Assembly (NCBI GenBank): GCA_964576365.1 | Contig: CAZNUT010000008.1 | Span: 1-37,925 of the forward strand | DNA: 37,925 bases | Direction of reading: 5' to 3' | From: CAZMJG01 sp964576365 | GTDB taxonomy: Bacteria > Patescibacteriota > Microgenomatia > UBA1406 > GWC2-37-13 | Shown here: one piece after another, positions 1 to 6,919 of the stretch | Layout of the letters: the number at the start of each line of letters is the position of its first letter | How positions within the stretch are numbered: position 1 is the stretch's first letter | The notes under the pieces: model-generated | Seen by the model: the letters and a program-made list of their open reading frames with translations, nothing else | What the model was told of the DNA's origin: nothing | Database searches by the model: none | Made by a program: the position numbers and the translations under genes

Positions 1-20
1 GTGAAACTTGCCCTGTTTTA

Positions 21-54
21 AAAAACTATGGACGTAAGTCCGTAGTTTTTTATT
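21..54 (+). terminator. Rho-independent terminator
   Basis: A 13-bp stem (21-33 pairing with 38-50, one G-T wobble) closes a 4-nt GTAA loop, and the right arm runs into a T tract to about 54. The arms begin in A and end in T, so it could work in both directions. It probably ends the transcript of a gene lying off the left edge; a short open frame ending in TAA at 19-21 could be the tail of that gene, but it is too short to identify. Confidence 0.8.
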
Positions 55-243
55 TACCTAAAACTACAATTGATAATTTTTTTAAAAATATTAATACAAG
101 CGTTATGCAATAATATCTTCCAAGCAAGTTTGGAGATGTAGTATAGATAAGCAATTACCCCTTACTTCTCTCTTACCTTCTTTTTATTCTTCTATCAAAG
201 CTACAGGTTATTGTAAAAGTCATTAGTATTTTTATTTTTATGT

Positions 244-580
244 ATGAATAAGGATCTACGTTCTCTTTTTGTTGAGGAGCTCTCAGATATATTGAGCGCT
301 GAGGCGCAGATCATCAAAGCTGTGCCCAAAATGATCCGCCATGTCCAGTCGAAAGACCCGCGGACAGCTTTTGAAAATCATCTCGAACAAATATGTATAC
401 ATGTAGAACGTCTGAAAGAAATCGAAAAAATACTTGGTTCAAAATGAAAAAGAAAAGAATGTGTAGGAATACAAGGGATTCCCCACAGAAGGTGAAGATT
501 GTTGAAAAATAAGAAACTCAGAAATACTCAGGATCTGGCAATGACTGGAGCTGCGAAGCGGTAGCGCATAACCAAATAAC
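244..580 (+). pseudogene. Decayed DUF892 (YciE-like, ferritin-like fold) gene
   Basis: The intact 67-codon frame from 244 has the typical start of DUF892/YciE proteins: LFVEELSDILSAEAQ, then KAVPKM, then an AFENHLEQ helix and VERLKEIEKILG. Family members are about 160 residues. After the TGA at 445-447 the homology continues in pieces. The same frame reads KRKECVGIQGI, resembling the family's C-x-A-M-x-G-L segment. A shifted frame reads TEGED. The first frame then reads TQDLAMTGAAKR, and a further shift near 560 gives VAHNQI, matching the usual aqrVEHnqIa helix. At least one stop and two frameshifts therefore interrupt it, and the 3' end is missing. YciE proteins are stress-linked ferritin-like helical bundles of uncertain function. 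The 67-residue piece could still be made but would lack half the bundle. Confidence 0.72.
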
Positions 581-589
581 AGTATCTTT

Positions 590-617
590 TTGTATATCAT
601 TTTGCTTATGTTATACT
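590..617 (+). promoter_or_regulatory. Candidate promoter for the 29-aa membrane peptide
   Basis: TTGTAT (590-595) and TATACT (612-617) are separated by 16 nt. The expected transcription start coincides with the ATG at 624, which suggests a leaderless transcript. Confidence 0.5.
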
Positions 618-623
618 CATAGT

Positions 624-713
624 ATGCAAAATGTCAGAAATAATAAAATGGTTCGAATAGTTGTCATGATGGTATTGCTCGCTGTTTTGATTTATCTTTA
701 TTTTAATATTTAA
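624..713 (+). CDS. 29-residue single-pass membrane peptide, unknown function
   Basis: A short frame of 29 codons with a basic, asparagine-rich N-terminus (MQNVRNNK) followed by one hydrophobic helix of about 18 residues (IVVMMVLLAVLIYLYF). The positive-inside rule puts the N-terminus in the cytoplasm. A good -10 hexamer ends 6 nt before the ATG. The stop lies only 8 nt before the next gene, so the two are probably co-transcribed. I recognise no family. It may be a small membrane peptide or, less likely, a leader reading frame controlling the downstream Excalibur gene. Confidence 0.45.
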   Translation: MQNVRNNKMVRIVVMMVLLAVLIYLYFNI

Positions 714-721
714 AGAGTTGT

Positions 722-1150
722 ATGGAAGAAAAGATCAAGAAAAAGAAAGATGAATTATTGGATCGAGCCACTGATTTTAGTGGTTCAAAAAGTCGAAAAA
801 TTGTAAAAGGCATCGTCGGAGCAGTTATCGTATTATTATTAGGAGGGCTGGGATTGGAATTTTTTAACACCGATGTGGATTTGGGGAAGTTGATGGAAGG
901 TAGTTCTGTGCGAGAGTCAGTTGTAAAGCGGGATGAATCAGGAAATATTGTTTATTATGATAAAGAGGGAAATATTACCTCAGATGAAAGTAAAGGTAAA
1001 AAGGCTAGTGATTACAATTGTGATGATTTTACCACACAAAGTGACGCGCAGAAGTTCTTCGCTAAAGTGAAGGATGATTTGTATCGATTAGATGGAGACA
1101 AAGACGGATCTGCATGCGAATCCCTACCCAAAGGTTCAAAAGCTCCTTAA
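722..1150 (+). CDS. Membrane-anchored Excalibur-domain protein
   Basis: The 142-residue protein starts with a lysine-rich cytoplasmic segment (1-28), has one membrane helix at about 29-47 (IVGAVIVLLLGGLGLEFF) and a polar extracellular linker with repeated glycine/aspartate turns. It ends in an Excalibur domain at about 98-140. The domain is recognised from YNCDDF, then AQKFF, then LDGDKDGSACESLP. It has the DxDxDG calcium-binding loop and the two conserved cysteines (NCDDF, SACE) that form a disulfide. Excalibur domains are extracellular calcium-binding modules often attached to nucleases or surface proteins. No nuclease domain is present here, so this is probably a surface protein of unknown role. 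It follows the 29-aa peptide by 8 nt and precedes the ABC exporter genes by 26 nt. Confidence 0.8.
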   Translation: MEEKIKKKKDELLDRATDFSGSKSRKIVKGIVGAVIVLLLGGLGLEFFNTDVDLGKLMEGSSVRESVVKRDESGNIVYYDKEGNITSDESKGKKASDYNCDDFTTQSDAQKFFAKVKDDLYRLDGDKDGSACESLPKGSKAP

Positions 1151-1176
1151 TTTGTAGTGTAAAATTGGCATCATTT

Positions 1177-2139
1177 ATGAAAAGTGTTCTTTCAGTATCT
1201 GAATTACGCAAAGTATATCCTCCTGTAAAAAAAGGAGGTTCCTCATTTGTGGCTGTTGACGGAATTTCTTTCAACTTGAACGAGGGTGAAATATTAGGTT
1301 TGTTAGGACCAAATGGCGCTGGTAAATCTACTACCATTTCAATGTTATTGGGAGTTTTGAGTCCCACATCGGGCATGATACAGTATGGTGATTTAAATTT
1401 TGCAACTCATCGAAGTGAAATTCTTCAGTACGTCACATTTGCGAGTACTTATATTAAAATGCCCTGGCGATTGACTGTAGCAGAAAATTTAAATGTATAC
1501 TCGATGATGTATGGTTTGAGTATGTCCGAATCAAAATCAAGAATAAAAAAGTTATTACAGTTTTTTAATGTCTGGGAGCAAAGGGATAAAACAATGAATC
1601 AGCTATCTGCAGGGCAAATGACGAGAATCATGTTAGCTAAAGCTTTTATCCCTCATCCCCGTATTGTTCTTCTAGATGAGCCGACTGCATCTCTTGACCC
1701 TGATATCGCGCACGAAGTACGTTCTTTTGTATTGGAGCAACAAAAACAATGGGGTACCAGCATTTTATATACGTCACATAATATGGATGAAGTCTCTGAG
1801 GTCTGCGATAGGGTTGTATTTTTGCGTCACGGAAAAATAATAGCGATTGATACACCAGAAAATCTAGCATCATCAGTATCTACAGCTCATATGAGATTGC
1901 AGGTAAAAGATGGAATGAAGCGAACAGAGAAATTTGCAAAAGAGCATGGGCTTGTTGCCCGTATCGACGGAAGAGAAATCGAGATTGCGATAGATGAGCA
2001 TCAAATCGCTACATTTTTACAGCAGCTAGCAGCTGCTCAAATAGAATATACGCAAATTTCAATTGCAAAGCCTACTTTAGAAGATTATTTTTTAACTCAA
2101 GCGCGCGCCTCAACACAATTTCAAAAAAGAACAGAATGA
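1177..2139 (+). CDS. ABC transporter ATP-binding protein (ABC-2 exporter type)
   Basis: The 320-residue ATPase has every canonical motif: Walker A GPNGAGKST (about 44-52), signature LSAGQ (143-147), Walker B IVLLDE followed by the D-loop SLDP, and the H-loop histidine in TSHNMDE. The last 100 residues form the extra C-terminal domain typical of ATPases paired with ABC-2 permeases. I chose the ATG at 1177 rather than an upstream in-frame start at 1114, which lies inside the Excalibur gene. Residues from 1177 match the usual start of the fold, and TAAAAT (1160-1165) lies just upstream. It overlaps the permease gene by an ATGA, so the two are translationally coupled. The substrate cannot be deduced; drug, lipid or polysaccharide export are all possible. 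Confidence 0.93.
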   Translation: MKSVLSVSELRKVYPPVKKGGSSFVAVDGISFNLNEGEILGLLGPNGAGKSTTISMLLGVLSPTSGMIQYGDLNFATHRSEILQYVTFASTYIKMPWRLTVAENLNVYSMMYGLSMSESKSRIKKLLQFFNVWEQRDKTMNQLSAGQMTRIMLAKAFIPHPRIVLLDEPTASLDPDIAHEVRSFVLEQQKQWGTSILYTSHNMDEVSEVCDRVVFLRHGKIIAIDTPENLASSVSTAHMRLQVKDGMKRTEKFAKEHGLVARIDGREIEIAIDEHQIATFLQQLAAAQIEYTQISIAKPTLEDYFLTQARASTQFQKRTE

Positions 2140-2930
2140 ATAATTCTCTATCAATAAAACGGATGTATGCGTTTGCTCTTAGACATTTGTATCCATTAAA
2201 ACGGGATTTTGACATCATGAGCGACATGCTGTACTGGCCCATGATAGATATTGTACTTTGGGGAGTTACCAGCCAGTGGCTGAGTGGCCAATCTGGAGTT
2301 TCGAATGCAGCGGTGACTATACTCTCAGGTCTTATATTATGGAATGTGATCTGGAGGTCACAGTCAGAAGTATCGCGCAATCTTATTGAGGAAATATGGA
2401 ACAACAATCTAGTAAATCTATTTTCAACACCTCTTACCCTGAGAGAATGGGTTATGGGAGTTATCGGCCTTTCCATTTTAAAAATGGCTTTTACAGTAAG
2501 CGCTATTACCCTTGCTATTTTGCTACTATATAAAATCAATATTTTTATGCTGGGGTGGTGGCTGGTGCCATTTTTTATTTTATGTGTTATGACAGGTTGG
2601 TGGGTAGGCTTTATATCAGCTGGGATTGTAATACGACATGGTCCTAAGGTGCAGACGGTAGTGTGGACACTGCCGGGAATACTTATCCCTTTTAGTGTAG
2701 TATTTTTTCCTCTTGCACTTCTCCCATCAATATTGCGTCCTGTTTCTCAGCTTATTCCTACAACATACGTTTTTGAATCTATGAGAATGTTGATTGCTCA
2801 AGGAACACTGCCAGTTCATTATCTTTTGATCAGCGCAGGACTCAATACCCTCTATTTGATTTTATCTATAATTTGGTTTGTCCGGAGCTTCCACGAGAGT
2901 GTAAAGTTGGGTTTAGGAAGGTTTAATTAG
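2136..2930 (+). CDS. ABC-2 type permease
   Basis: This 264-residue integral membrane protein has about six hydrophobic segments. The N-terminal region (MLYWPMIDIVLWGVTSQWL) and the end (LIPTTYVFESMR, then a final helix) are typical of ABC-2 permeases, where the P-T-x-x-x-E-x-x-R segment before the last helix is characteristic. Its start codon overlaps the stop of the ATPase gene (ATGA), so the two form an exporter half-set that probably works as a 2+2 complex in the cytoplasmic membrane. It ends 4 bp from the convergent GT20 gene and I see no terminator between them. Confidence 0.92.
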   Translation: MNNSLSIKRMYAFALRHLYPLKRDFDIMSDMLYWPMIDIVLWGVTSQWLSGQSGVSNAAVTILSGLILWNVIWRSQSEVSRNLIEEIWNNNLVNLFSTPLTLREWVMGVIGLSILKMAFTVSAITLAILLLYKINIFMLGWWLVPFFILCVMTGWWVGFISAGIVIRHGPKVQTVVWTLPGILIPFSVVFFPLALLPSILRPVSQLIPTTYVFESMRMLIAQGTLPVHYLLISAGLNTLYLILSIIWFVRSFHESVKLGLGRFN

Positions 2931-2934
2931 CCAT

Positions 2935-5163
2935 TCAATCTTCAAGAGTGACAATTGCTTTCAGAAGATCAGCTGACCAACGATAAATATTATAGTTTTT
3001 GATAGCAGATCGCATTCGTTTCATACGTCTTTCCTGCTCAGCCGGATGCATTTCCAATCCTTTTTTGATCGCTTCAGCGGTCTGTTTTGCATTATATGGA
3101 TTTACAATCAGGCTATCTTTGAGTTCGCGTGATGATCCTGCAAACTCACTCAGGATAAGAACACCTTTTTCATCTGAACGGGCAGCTATATACTCTTTGG
3201 AAACGAGGTTCATGCCGTCGTGCAAAGATGTTACAAGACATATATCTGCAATCTGATAAAACTCTGTTATTCTTTCGTGATCAAAATGTTGTTTGAGGTA
3301 CACAATAGGCTTCCATTGACGAGTTTTAAATGTGTTGTTTATTCGGTCGATTTCATTTTGCACCTCGAGGACAAATTGTTGATATTTTTTGATGTCGCTT
3401 CTACTTGGTGCACCAATCTGAATAAAGGTAAATTGTTCTTTGTACGTAGGATTTTGTTTCAGAAAAATTTCAACAGCTTTTAAGCGTTCCAAAATACCTT
3501 TTGTGTAGTCCAATCTATCGACACCCAGTCCAATATATTTTGATTTAATATTTAATTTTTCAGAAAGATGTTTTCTTAATTGTGTTAGTTCTTGGGGAGT
3601 CTGTTTATGTTCATTGTTTGAAAAGGCTATACTGATTGGAAAAGCTCTGACATATGAATGGTGCTCAAACCTCGAAATGGTGAATCTCTCTGTGTCAAGA
3701 AGCGCCTCCAATTCTTTACCTACCGTTTCCATGAAATTATTACAATGGAGCTGAGTATGAAAGCCAAGAAGATCTGCACCAAGGAGCCCATCAAGTAACT
3801 CTTTTTTCCATGGACAAATGCTAAATGATTCAGGGTTTGGCCAGGGGATGTGCCAGAAAATTGCGATTTGACAGTCAGGTCGGTATTTTTTTATCATGCG
3901 AGGTAGAAGAGCAAGGTGAAAATCTTGCACAAGGACAATAGGTTTATGAACGCCCTTAATTTCTTTTAAAATAACTTCAGAAAATAAATGATTTACTTCT
4001 TTATACTTCTGCCAGTCGTCAGCGCGAAATTCTGGTCTAGTATGCGCGATATGACAAAGCGCCCACAAACCTTCATTGGAAAATCCGTTATAAAATCCTT
4101 TTTCCTGCTCTTTATTGAGCCAGACACGCCTCAGGCTATATACTGGCTCATCAGGAGGAACCATAAGTGAATCGTGTATGTCGACCGTTTCTTTATCTGC
4201 ATCTCCGCTACCATAAGCTACCCATTTTCCACCACATGCCTGCATGATCGGTTCAAGAGCAGTCACCATACCGCTTGCAGGTTGGAAATAAGATATAGCT
4301 CCATCGGTTTTTGTATGTACATACGGCTCTCTGTTTGATACTACGATAAACATTCTTCCCTGAAGTATTTCTTTTACAAATTCCTGTAGTCGTCTCGCAG
4401 TCCACGGAGAATCTATTTTTTCGATACGAAGACGCGCCTCTTCCATCGCAGAAAGCCTTGCAGTGATAAGATTTTTTTTGATTTTGCCAATCTCATTTAT
4501 TAACGGCTTGAAAAAAGCAGGTTGATTTGATTTTCCGAGATCATCATCGATGTTTCCAATCCGAGCAAGTTCAATAGATTTTGCCAATTCACGCACCGGT
4601 TTAAATACAACAGATTTCATCATCACAAGGGCTAAAGCAGTAAGAAATATAATCAATACAAAAGCATATAGAGCATTTTGTTGCCAAATAAGAGCAAGAT
4701 TTGAGTTGATGTGTCCTGACGAAAGAGCCATGAGAACTACACCCTGTTTTTCGTTATTCCGATTGAGAGGGATGCTTGAAAAGTAAGTGGGTTCATTTAT
4801 GATAAAGTCAAATTTTTCTGCCTGTTTACTGGTATTGAGGGTGTCACTGATTAATGATTGAATTGGTGGATATGATGTAAAAGTAAGTGGAGGAAGAAAG
4901 GTTTCGGTATTAATGTCATATACAGTCAGGTTGGTAAGTTGATGCGCAATTTTGTACTCGTTGAGCGTACGTGTGAAAGATGGGAGGTTTCCCTCTAGTT
5001 TGATCCATTGTTGAGATAATTCTTTTAAGTGTATATTTGCTTCGCTTCTGATTTGGGCCTCGAGTTGTTTTTCACGCCGATCAACTTGAAAAAGAGTGAA
5101 GAAAAAAGTGATCCCTCCGACGATAAAAATAAGAAGAAAAAAAATAAAAAATAGTTGTCGCAT
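2935..5163 (-). CDS. otsA: Membrane sensor-HAMP-like/GT20 fusion (trehalose-6-phosphate synthase type)
   Basis: From the start at 5163 this is a 742-residue protein. Residues about 5-25 form a membrane helix. Residues 26-166 form an extracytoplasmic domain laid out like a chemoreceptor or histidine-kinase sensor. Residues 167-187 form a second helix, followed by a HAMP-like linker (FKPVRELAKSIE, with a later helix to about 234). The rest is a full GT20 domain with SNREPY, FYNGFSNEGLW, QDFHLALLP, FWHIPWP, GLLGADLLGFHT, GVDRLDYTKGI, DGMNLVSKEYIA and LSEFAGSSREL. GT20 enzymes transfer glucose from UDP- or GDP-glucose to glucose 6-phosphate or a related acceptor; a glucosylglycerol-phosphate synthase is an alternative. 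No phosphatase domain or neighbouring phosphatase is seen. An in-frame ATG 16 codons upstream exists, but a TTGCTG-17-TACAAT promoter ends 6 nt before 5163. Confidence 0.9.
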   Translation of the reverse strand: MRQLFFIFFLLIFIVGGITFFFTLFQVDRREKQLEAQIRSEANIHLKELSQQWIKLEGNLPSFTRTLNEYKIAHQLTNLTVYDINTETFLPPLTFTSYPPIQSLISDTLNTSKQAEKFDFIINEPTYFSSIPLNRNNEKQGVVLMALSSGHINSNLALIWQQNALYAFVLIIFLTALALVMMKSVVFKPVRELAKSIELARIGNIDDDLGKSNQPAFFKPLINEIGKIKKNLITARLSAMEEARLRIEKIDSPWTARRLQEFVKEILQGRMFIVVSNREPYVHTKTDGAISYFQPASGMVTALEPIMQACGGKWVAYGSGDADKETVDIHDSLMVPPDEPVYSLRRVWLNKEQEKGFYNGFSNEGLWALCHIAHTRPEFRADDWQKYKEVNHLFSEVILKEIKGVHKPIVLVQDFHLALLPRMIKKYRPDCQIAIFWHIPWPNPESFSICPWKKELLDGLLGADLLGFHTQLHCNNFMETVGKELEALLDTERFTISRFEHHSYVRAFPISIAFSNNEHKQTPQELTQLRKHLSEKLNIKSKYIGLGVDRLDYTKGILERLKAVEIFLKQNPTYKEQFTFIQIGAPSRSDIKKYQQFVLEVQNEIDRINNTFKTRQWKPIVYLKQHFDHERITEFYQIADICLVTSLHDGMNLVSKEYIAARSDEKGVLILSEFAGSSRELKDSLIVNPYNAKQTAEAIKKGLEMHPAEQERRMKRMRSAIKNYNIYRWSADLLKAIVTLED

Positions 5164-5169
5164 GAGGCT

Positions 5170-5198
5170 ATTGTACCAGTTGGTTGGTAGCTCAGCAA
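5170..5198 (-). promoter_or_regulatory. Promoter of the GT20 fusion gene
   Basis: On the minus strand, TTGCTG (5193-5198), a 17-nt spacer and TACAAT (5170-5175), with an extended -10 TGG directly before it. The predicted transcription start falls on the ATG at 5163, which supports a leaderless mRNA and decides between two possible start codons. Confidence 0.65.
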
Positions 5199-5282
5199 CC
5201 AGGTAAGCCAATTTATAAGATCATAATACTTGAAAAATAGAGGGAGAAGTTTTTTATATTATTATAAATCTGAGATTTTTTT

Positions 5283-6326
5283 CTATTTAAATTCTCTCAC
5301 ATTATTGATATTTACAAAAAAACTGGTACCCTGGCCAGATACGAGTTTGTAAGCAGCTTTGCGTACCATTGTCTCCACAAATCGCTCAAGAGAACGGATA
5401 CCTGGTTCAAACCCCAGAGGGCGGACGATCTCTGGCCACAAAGATTCGTCTACAACAAGTTGTTTTGGATCTAAACCTGCTTTGGCGAGATACTTGGGGA
5501 AAATATATACCTTTCCGATCTGGATTTTTTCTTCATCAGTGTACGAAGGCATTTGTACAAGCTCCATACGGTCAAGTACAGGAGGTGCGATATTTGCGGT
5601 ATTGTTTGCCGTTGCGACGAAAAGTACGTTTGATAAATCAAATGGAAAGTCGATAAAGTAATCAGAAAAATGTGCATTTTGATTGGGGTCAAGTAGTTCG
5701 AGTAAAACTCCCATGATTGACGATCGAGCTTCTGGAGTAACACGGTCAAGTTCGTCTAGAAGAATGACTGGGTTTTTTGTTTTTACCTCTCGAAGAGCTT
5801 TGATGATTTTTCCTGGCTCAGATTCTGCCGATGTCTTTGGTTGTCCACGTAAGTCCGAAGCAGAAGCGAGTCCTCCAAACGGAATGCGCACTATTTTTCT
5901 GCCCAAAGATTCTGCGATAGAAAGGGCAAATGTGGTTTTTCCCGTACCGGCAAGTCCTACAAAAAACAGCGGTCGAGTATGAATAGTATGAGCTTGAAAC
6001 TTATCTTTTTGTAGTTTAAAAATAGCAAGGTATTCAAGTATACGCATTTTTATTTTTTCTAGTCCAAAGTGATTTTTATCGAGTAGTTGTTTTGTCAGTG
6101 TGATGTTGATAGCATCCTGCGTTTCGGCATTCCAAGGAAGATTGATGATCCAGTCAATATATTTTTCAATAGTATCCAGATGGCTCAAGTTACCGCCAAA
6201 TCGAAGAGATAGTTGAATCCGTTCTATTTGCTCCATGGCTTTTTCCATGAGATTAGCAGGGAGCTGAACTGATTGCAATTTTGCTTTTAGCTTAACTATT
6301 TCAGATAATTCAGATTGATCATTCAT
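5283..6326 (-). CDS. Lon-type AAA+ ATPase lacking the protease domain
   Basis: The 347-residue protein corresponds to the central part of Lon. It has a helical segment (1-110) containing the Lon-like IDWIINLPWN and HFGLEKIKMRILEYLA stretches. The AAA+ core follows: Walker A GLAGTGKT (about 124-131), Walker B VILLDELDRV (187-196), a Lon-like LLELLDPNQN, sensor 1 in LFVATANN, arginine finger LDRME and sensor 2 GIRSLER. It stops where Lon would continue into the Ser-Lys protease domain, and it also lacks the N-terminal LON substrate domain. Full Lon is about 780 residues. I chose the ATG at 6326; the frame extends to a TTG at 6365 but nothing supports that start. It is divergent from groES. A role as an unfoldase or chaperone, perhaps with a separate peptidase, is inference. 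Confidence 0.85.
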   Translation of the reverse strand: MNDQSELSEIVKLKAKLQSVQLPANLMEKAMEQIERIQLSLRFGGNLSHLDTIEKYIDWIINLPWNAETQDAINITLTKQLLDKNHFGLEKIKMRILEYLAIFKLQKDKFQAHTIHTRPLFFVGLAGTGKTTFALSIAESLGRKIVRIPFGGLASASDLRGQPKTSAESEPGKIIKALREVKTKNPVILLDELDRVTPEARSSIMGVLLELLDPNQNAHFSDYFIDFPFDLSNVLFVATANNTANIAPPVLDRMELVQMPSYTDEEKIQIGKVYIFPKYLAKAGLDPKQLVVDESLWPEIVRPLGFEPGIRSLERFVETMVRKAAYKLVSGQGTSFFVNINNVREFK

Positions 6327-6350
6327 ATAATTAGCAGACAAACAATTCGC

Positions 6351-6379
6351 TTGACAAAATATCAAGCATTGGTTAAGAT
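6351..6379 (+). promoter_or_regulatory. groES promoter
   Basis: TTGACA (6351-6356), a 17-nt spacer and TAAGAT (6374-6379) make a near-consensus housekeeping promoter. Transcription would start near 6386, leaving a leader of about 50 nt before groES. I find no CIRCE element (TTAGCACTC-N9-GAGTGCTAA) in this leader. Confidence 0.75.
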
Positions 6380-6434
6380 GATTTTGATTTGAAACTCAAC
6401 CTAGGTGATTTCATTTTATAAATTCATTCTATAA

Positions 6435-6752
6435 ATGTCTATGGCACAACAAAGTATCAAGCCATTGTTTTCGTACGTGCTGATTCGTCCTGCAAAACAG
6501 GATGACAAAACATCTTCAGGTATTTACCTTCCAGAAACCGCAAAGGAAAAGCCTCAGATGGGTGAGGTGATGGAAGTAGGCACAGGCGGTTGCTGTGATA
6601 GTTGCACATGTGAGGATAAAAAATCTTGCGGCATGGTGGTGAAAAAGAAACAAAAAGTAATATATAAAAAATGGGGCGGCAACGAGATCAAAGTTGGTAA
6701 TGAAGAATGGCTTTTGGTCGAACAAAAAGACATTATGGCAATAGTTAACTAG
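6435..6752 (+). CDS. groS: Co-chaperonin GroES with cysteine-rich insertion
   Basis: The 105-residue protein matches GroES throughout. It has the opening IKPLFSYVLIRP, the mobile loop with KTSSGIYLPETAKEKPQMGEV (in the usual position for binding GroEL), and the ending KWGGNEIKVGNEEWLLVEQKDIMAIV. It caps the GroEL ring during ATP-driven folding in the cytoplasm. The odd part is residues 51-66, where the usual short G-x-G turn is replaced by a segment with cysteines at 53, 54, 57, 59 and 65 (CC-x2-C-x-C-x5-C), which suggests metal binding or disulfides. A second ATG two codons downstream (6441) is equally plausible as the start; neither has a Shine-Dalgarno sequence. groEL follows after 167 nt. 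Confidence 0.95.
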   Translation: MSMAQQSIKPLFSYVLIRPAKQDDKTSSGIYLPETAKEKPQMGEVMEVGTGGCCDSCTCEDKKSCGMVVKKKQKVIYKKWGGNEIKVGNEEWLLVEQKDIMAIVN

Positions 6753-6776
6753 GTTTTGGTGGAAGGTTTTAGCTTT

Positions 6777-6794
6777 TAGACAATGTCATGTCTA
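6777..6794. promoter_or_regulatory. Inverted repeat between groES and groEL
   Basis: TAGACA (6777-6782) and TGTCTA (6789-6794) flank a 6-nt centre. The element contains an ATGTCA motif that recurs in the larger inverted repeat at 6841-6866. A regulatory role is only inferred. Confidence 0.3.
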
Positions 6795-6840
6795 GTAGTG
6801 CGAAAGACCTTTACTTAATAGTTAAAAGTAAATAGTAAAA

Positions 6841-6866
6841 ATCTGACATGAACACAGATGTCAGAT
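6841..6866. promoter_or_regulatory. 9-bp perfect inverted repeat upstream of groEL
   Basis: ATCTGACAT (6841-6849) and its exact reverse complement ATGTCAGAT (6858-6866) are separated by 8 nt. The geometry (9-8-9) resembles the HrcA operator CIRCE (9-9-9), but the sequence does not match it. No T tract follows, so it is unlikely to be a terminator. It sits 53 nt before the groEL ATG and may be an operator for a heat-shock regulator or an mRNA hairpin protecting the processed groEL message. Confidence 0.45.
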
Positions 6867-6919
6867 GTAAACATTTTAGTGTTAGTTAATCCTTATATTA
6901 AAAATTTATAAAATTTATT

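Noticed and set aside
1062..1376. Minus-strand open frame of 104 codons across the Excalibur and ABC genes
   Set aside because: It lies opposite two well-supported genes and its translation has no recognisable protein features.
6386..6434. Searched for a CIRCE element in the groES leader
   Set aside because: No TTAGCACTC/GAGTGCTAA pair or close variant is present.
6841..6866. Inverted repeat considered as a groES terminator
   Set aside because: No T tract follows in either direction, and groEL lies just downstream in the same unit.
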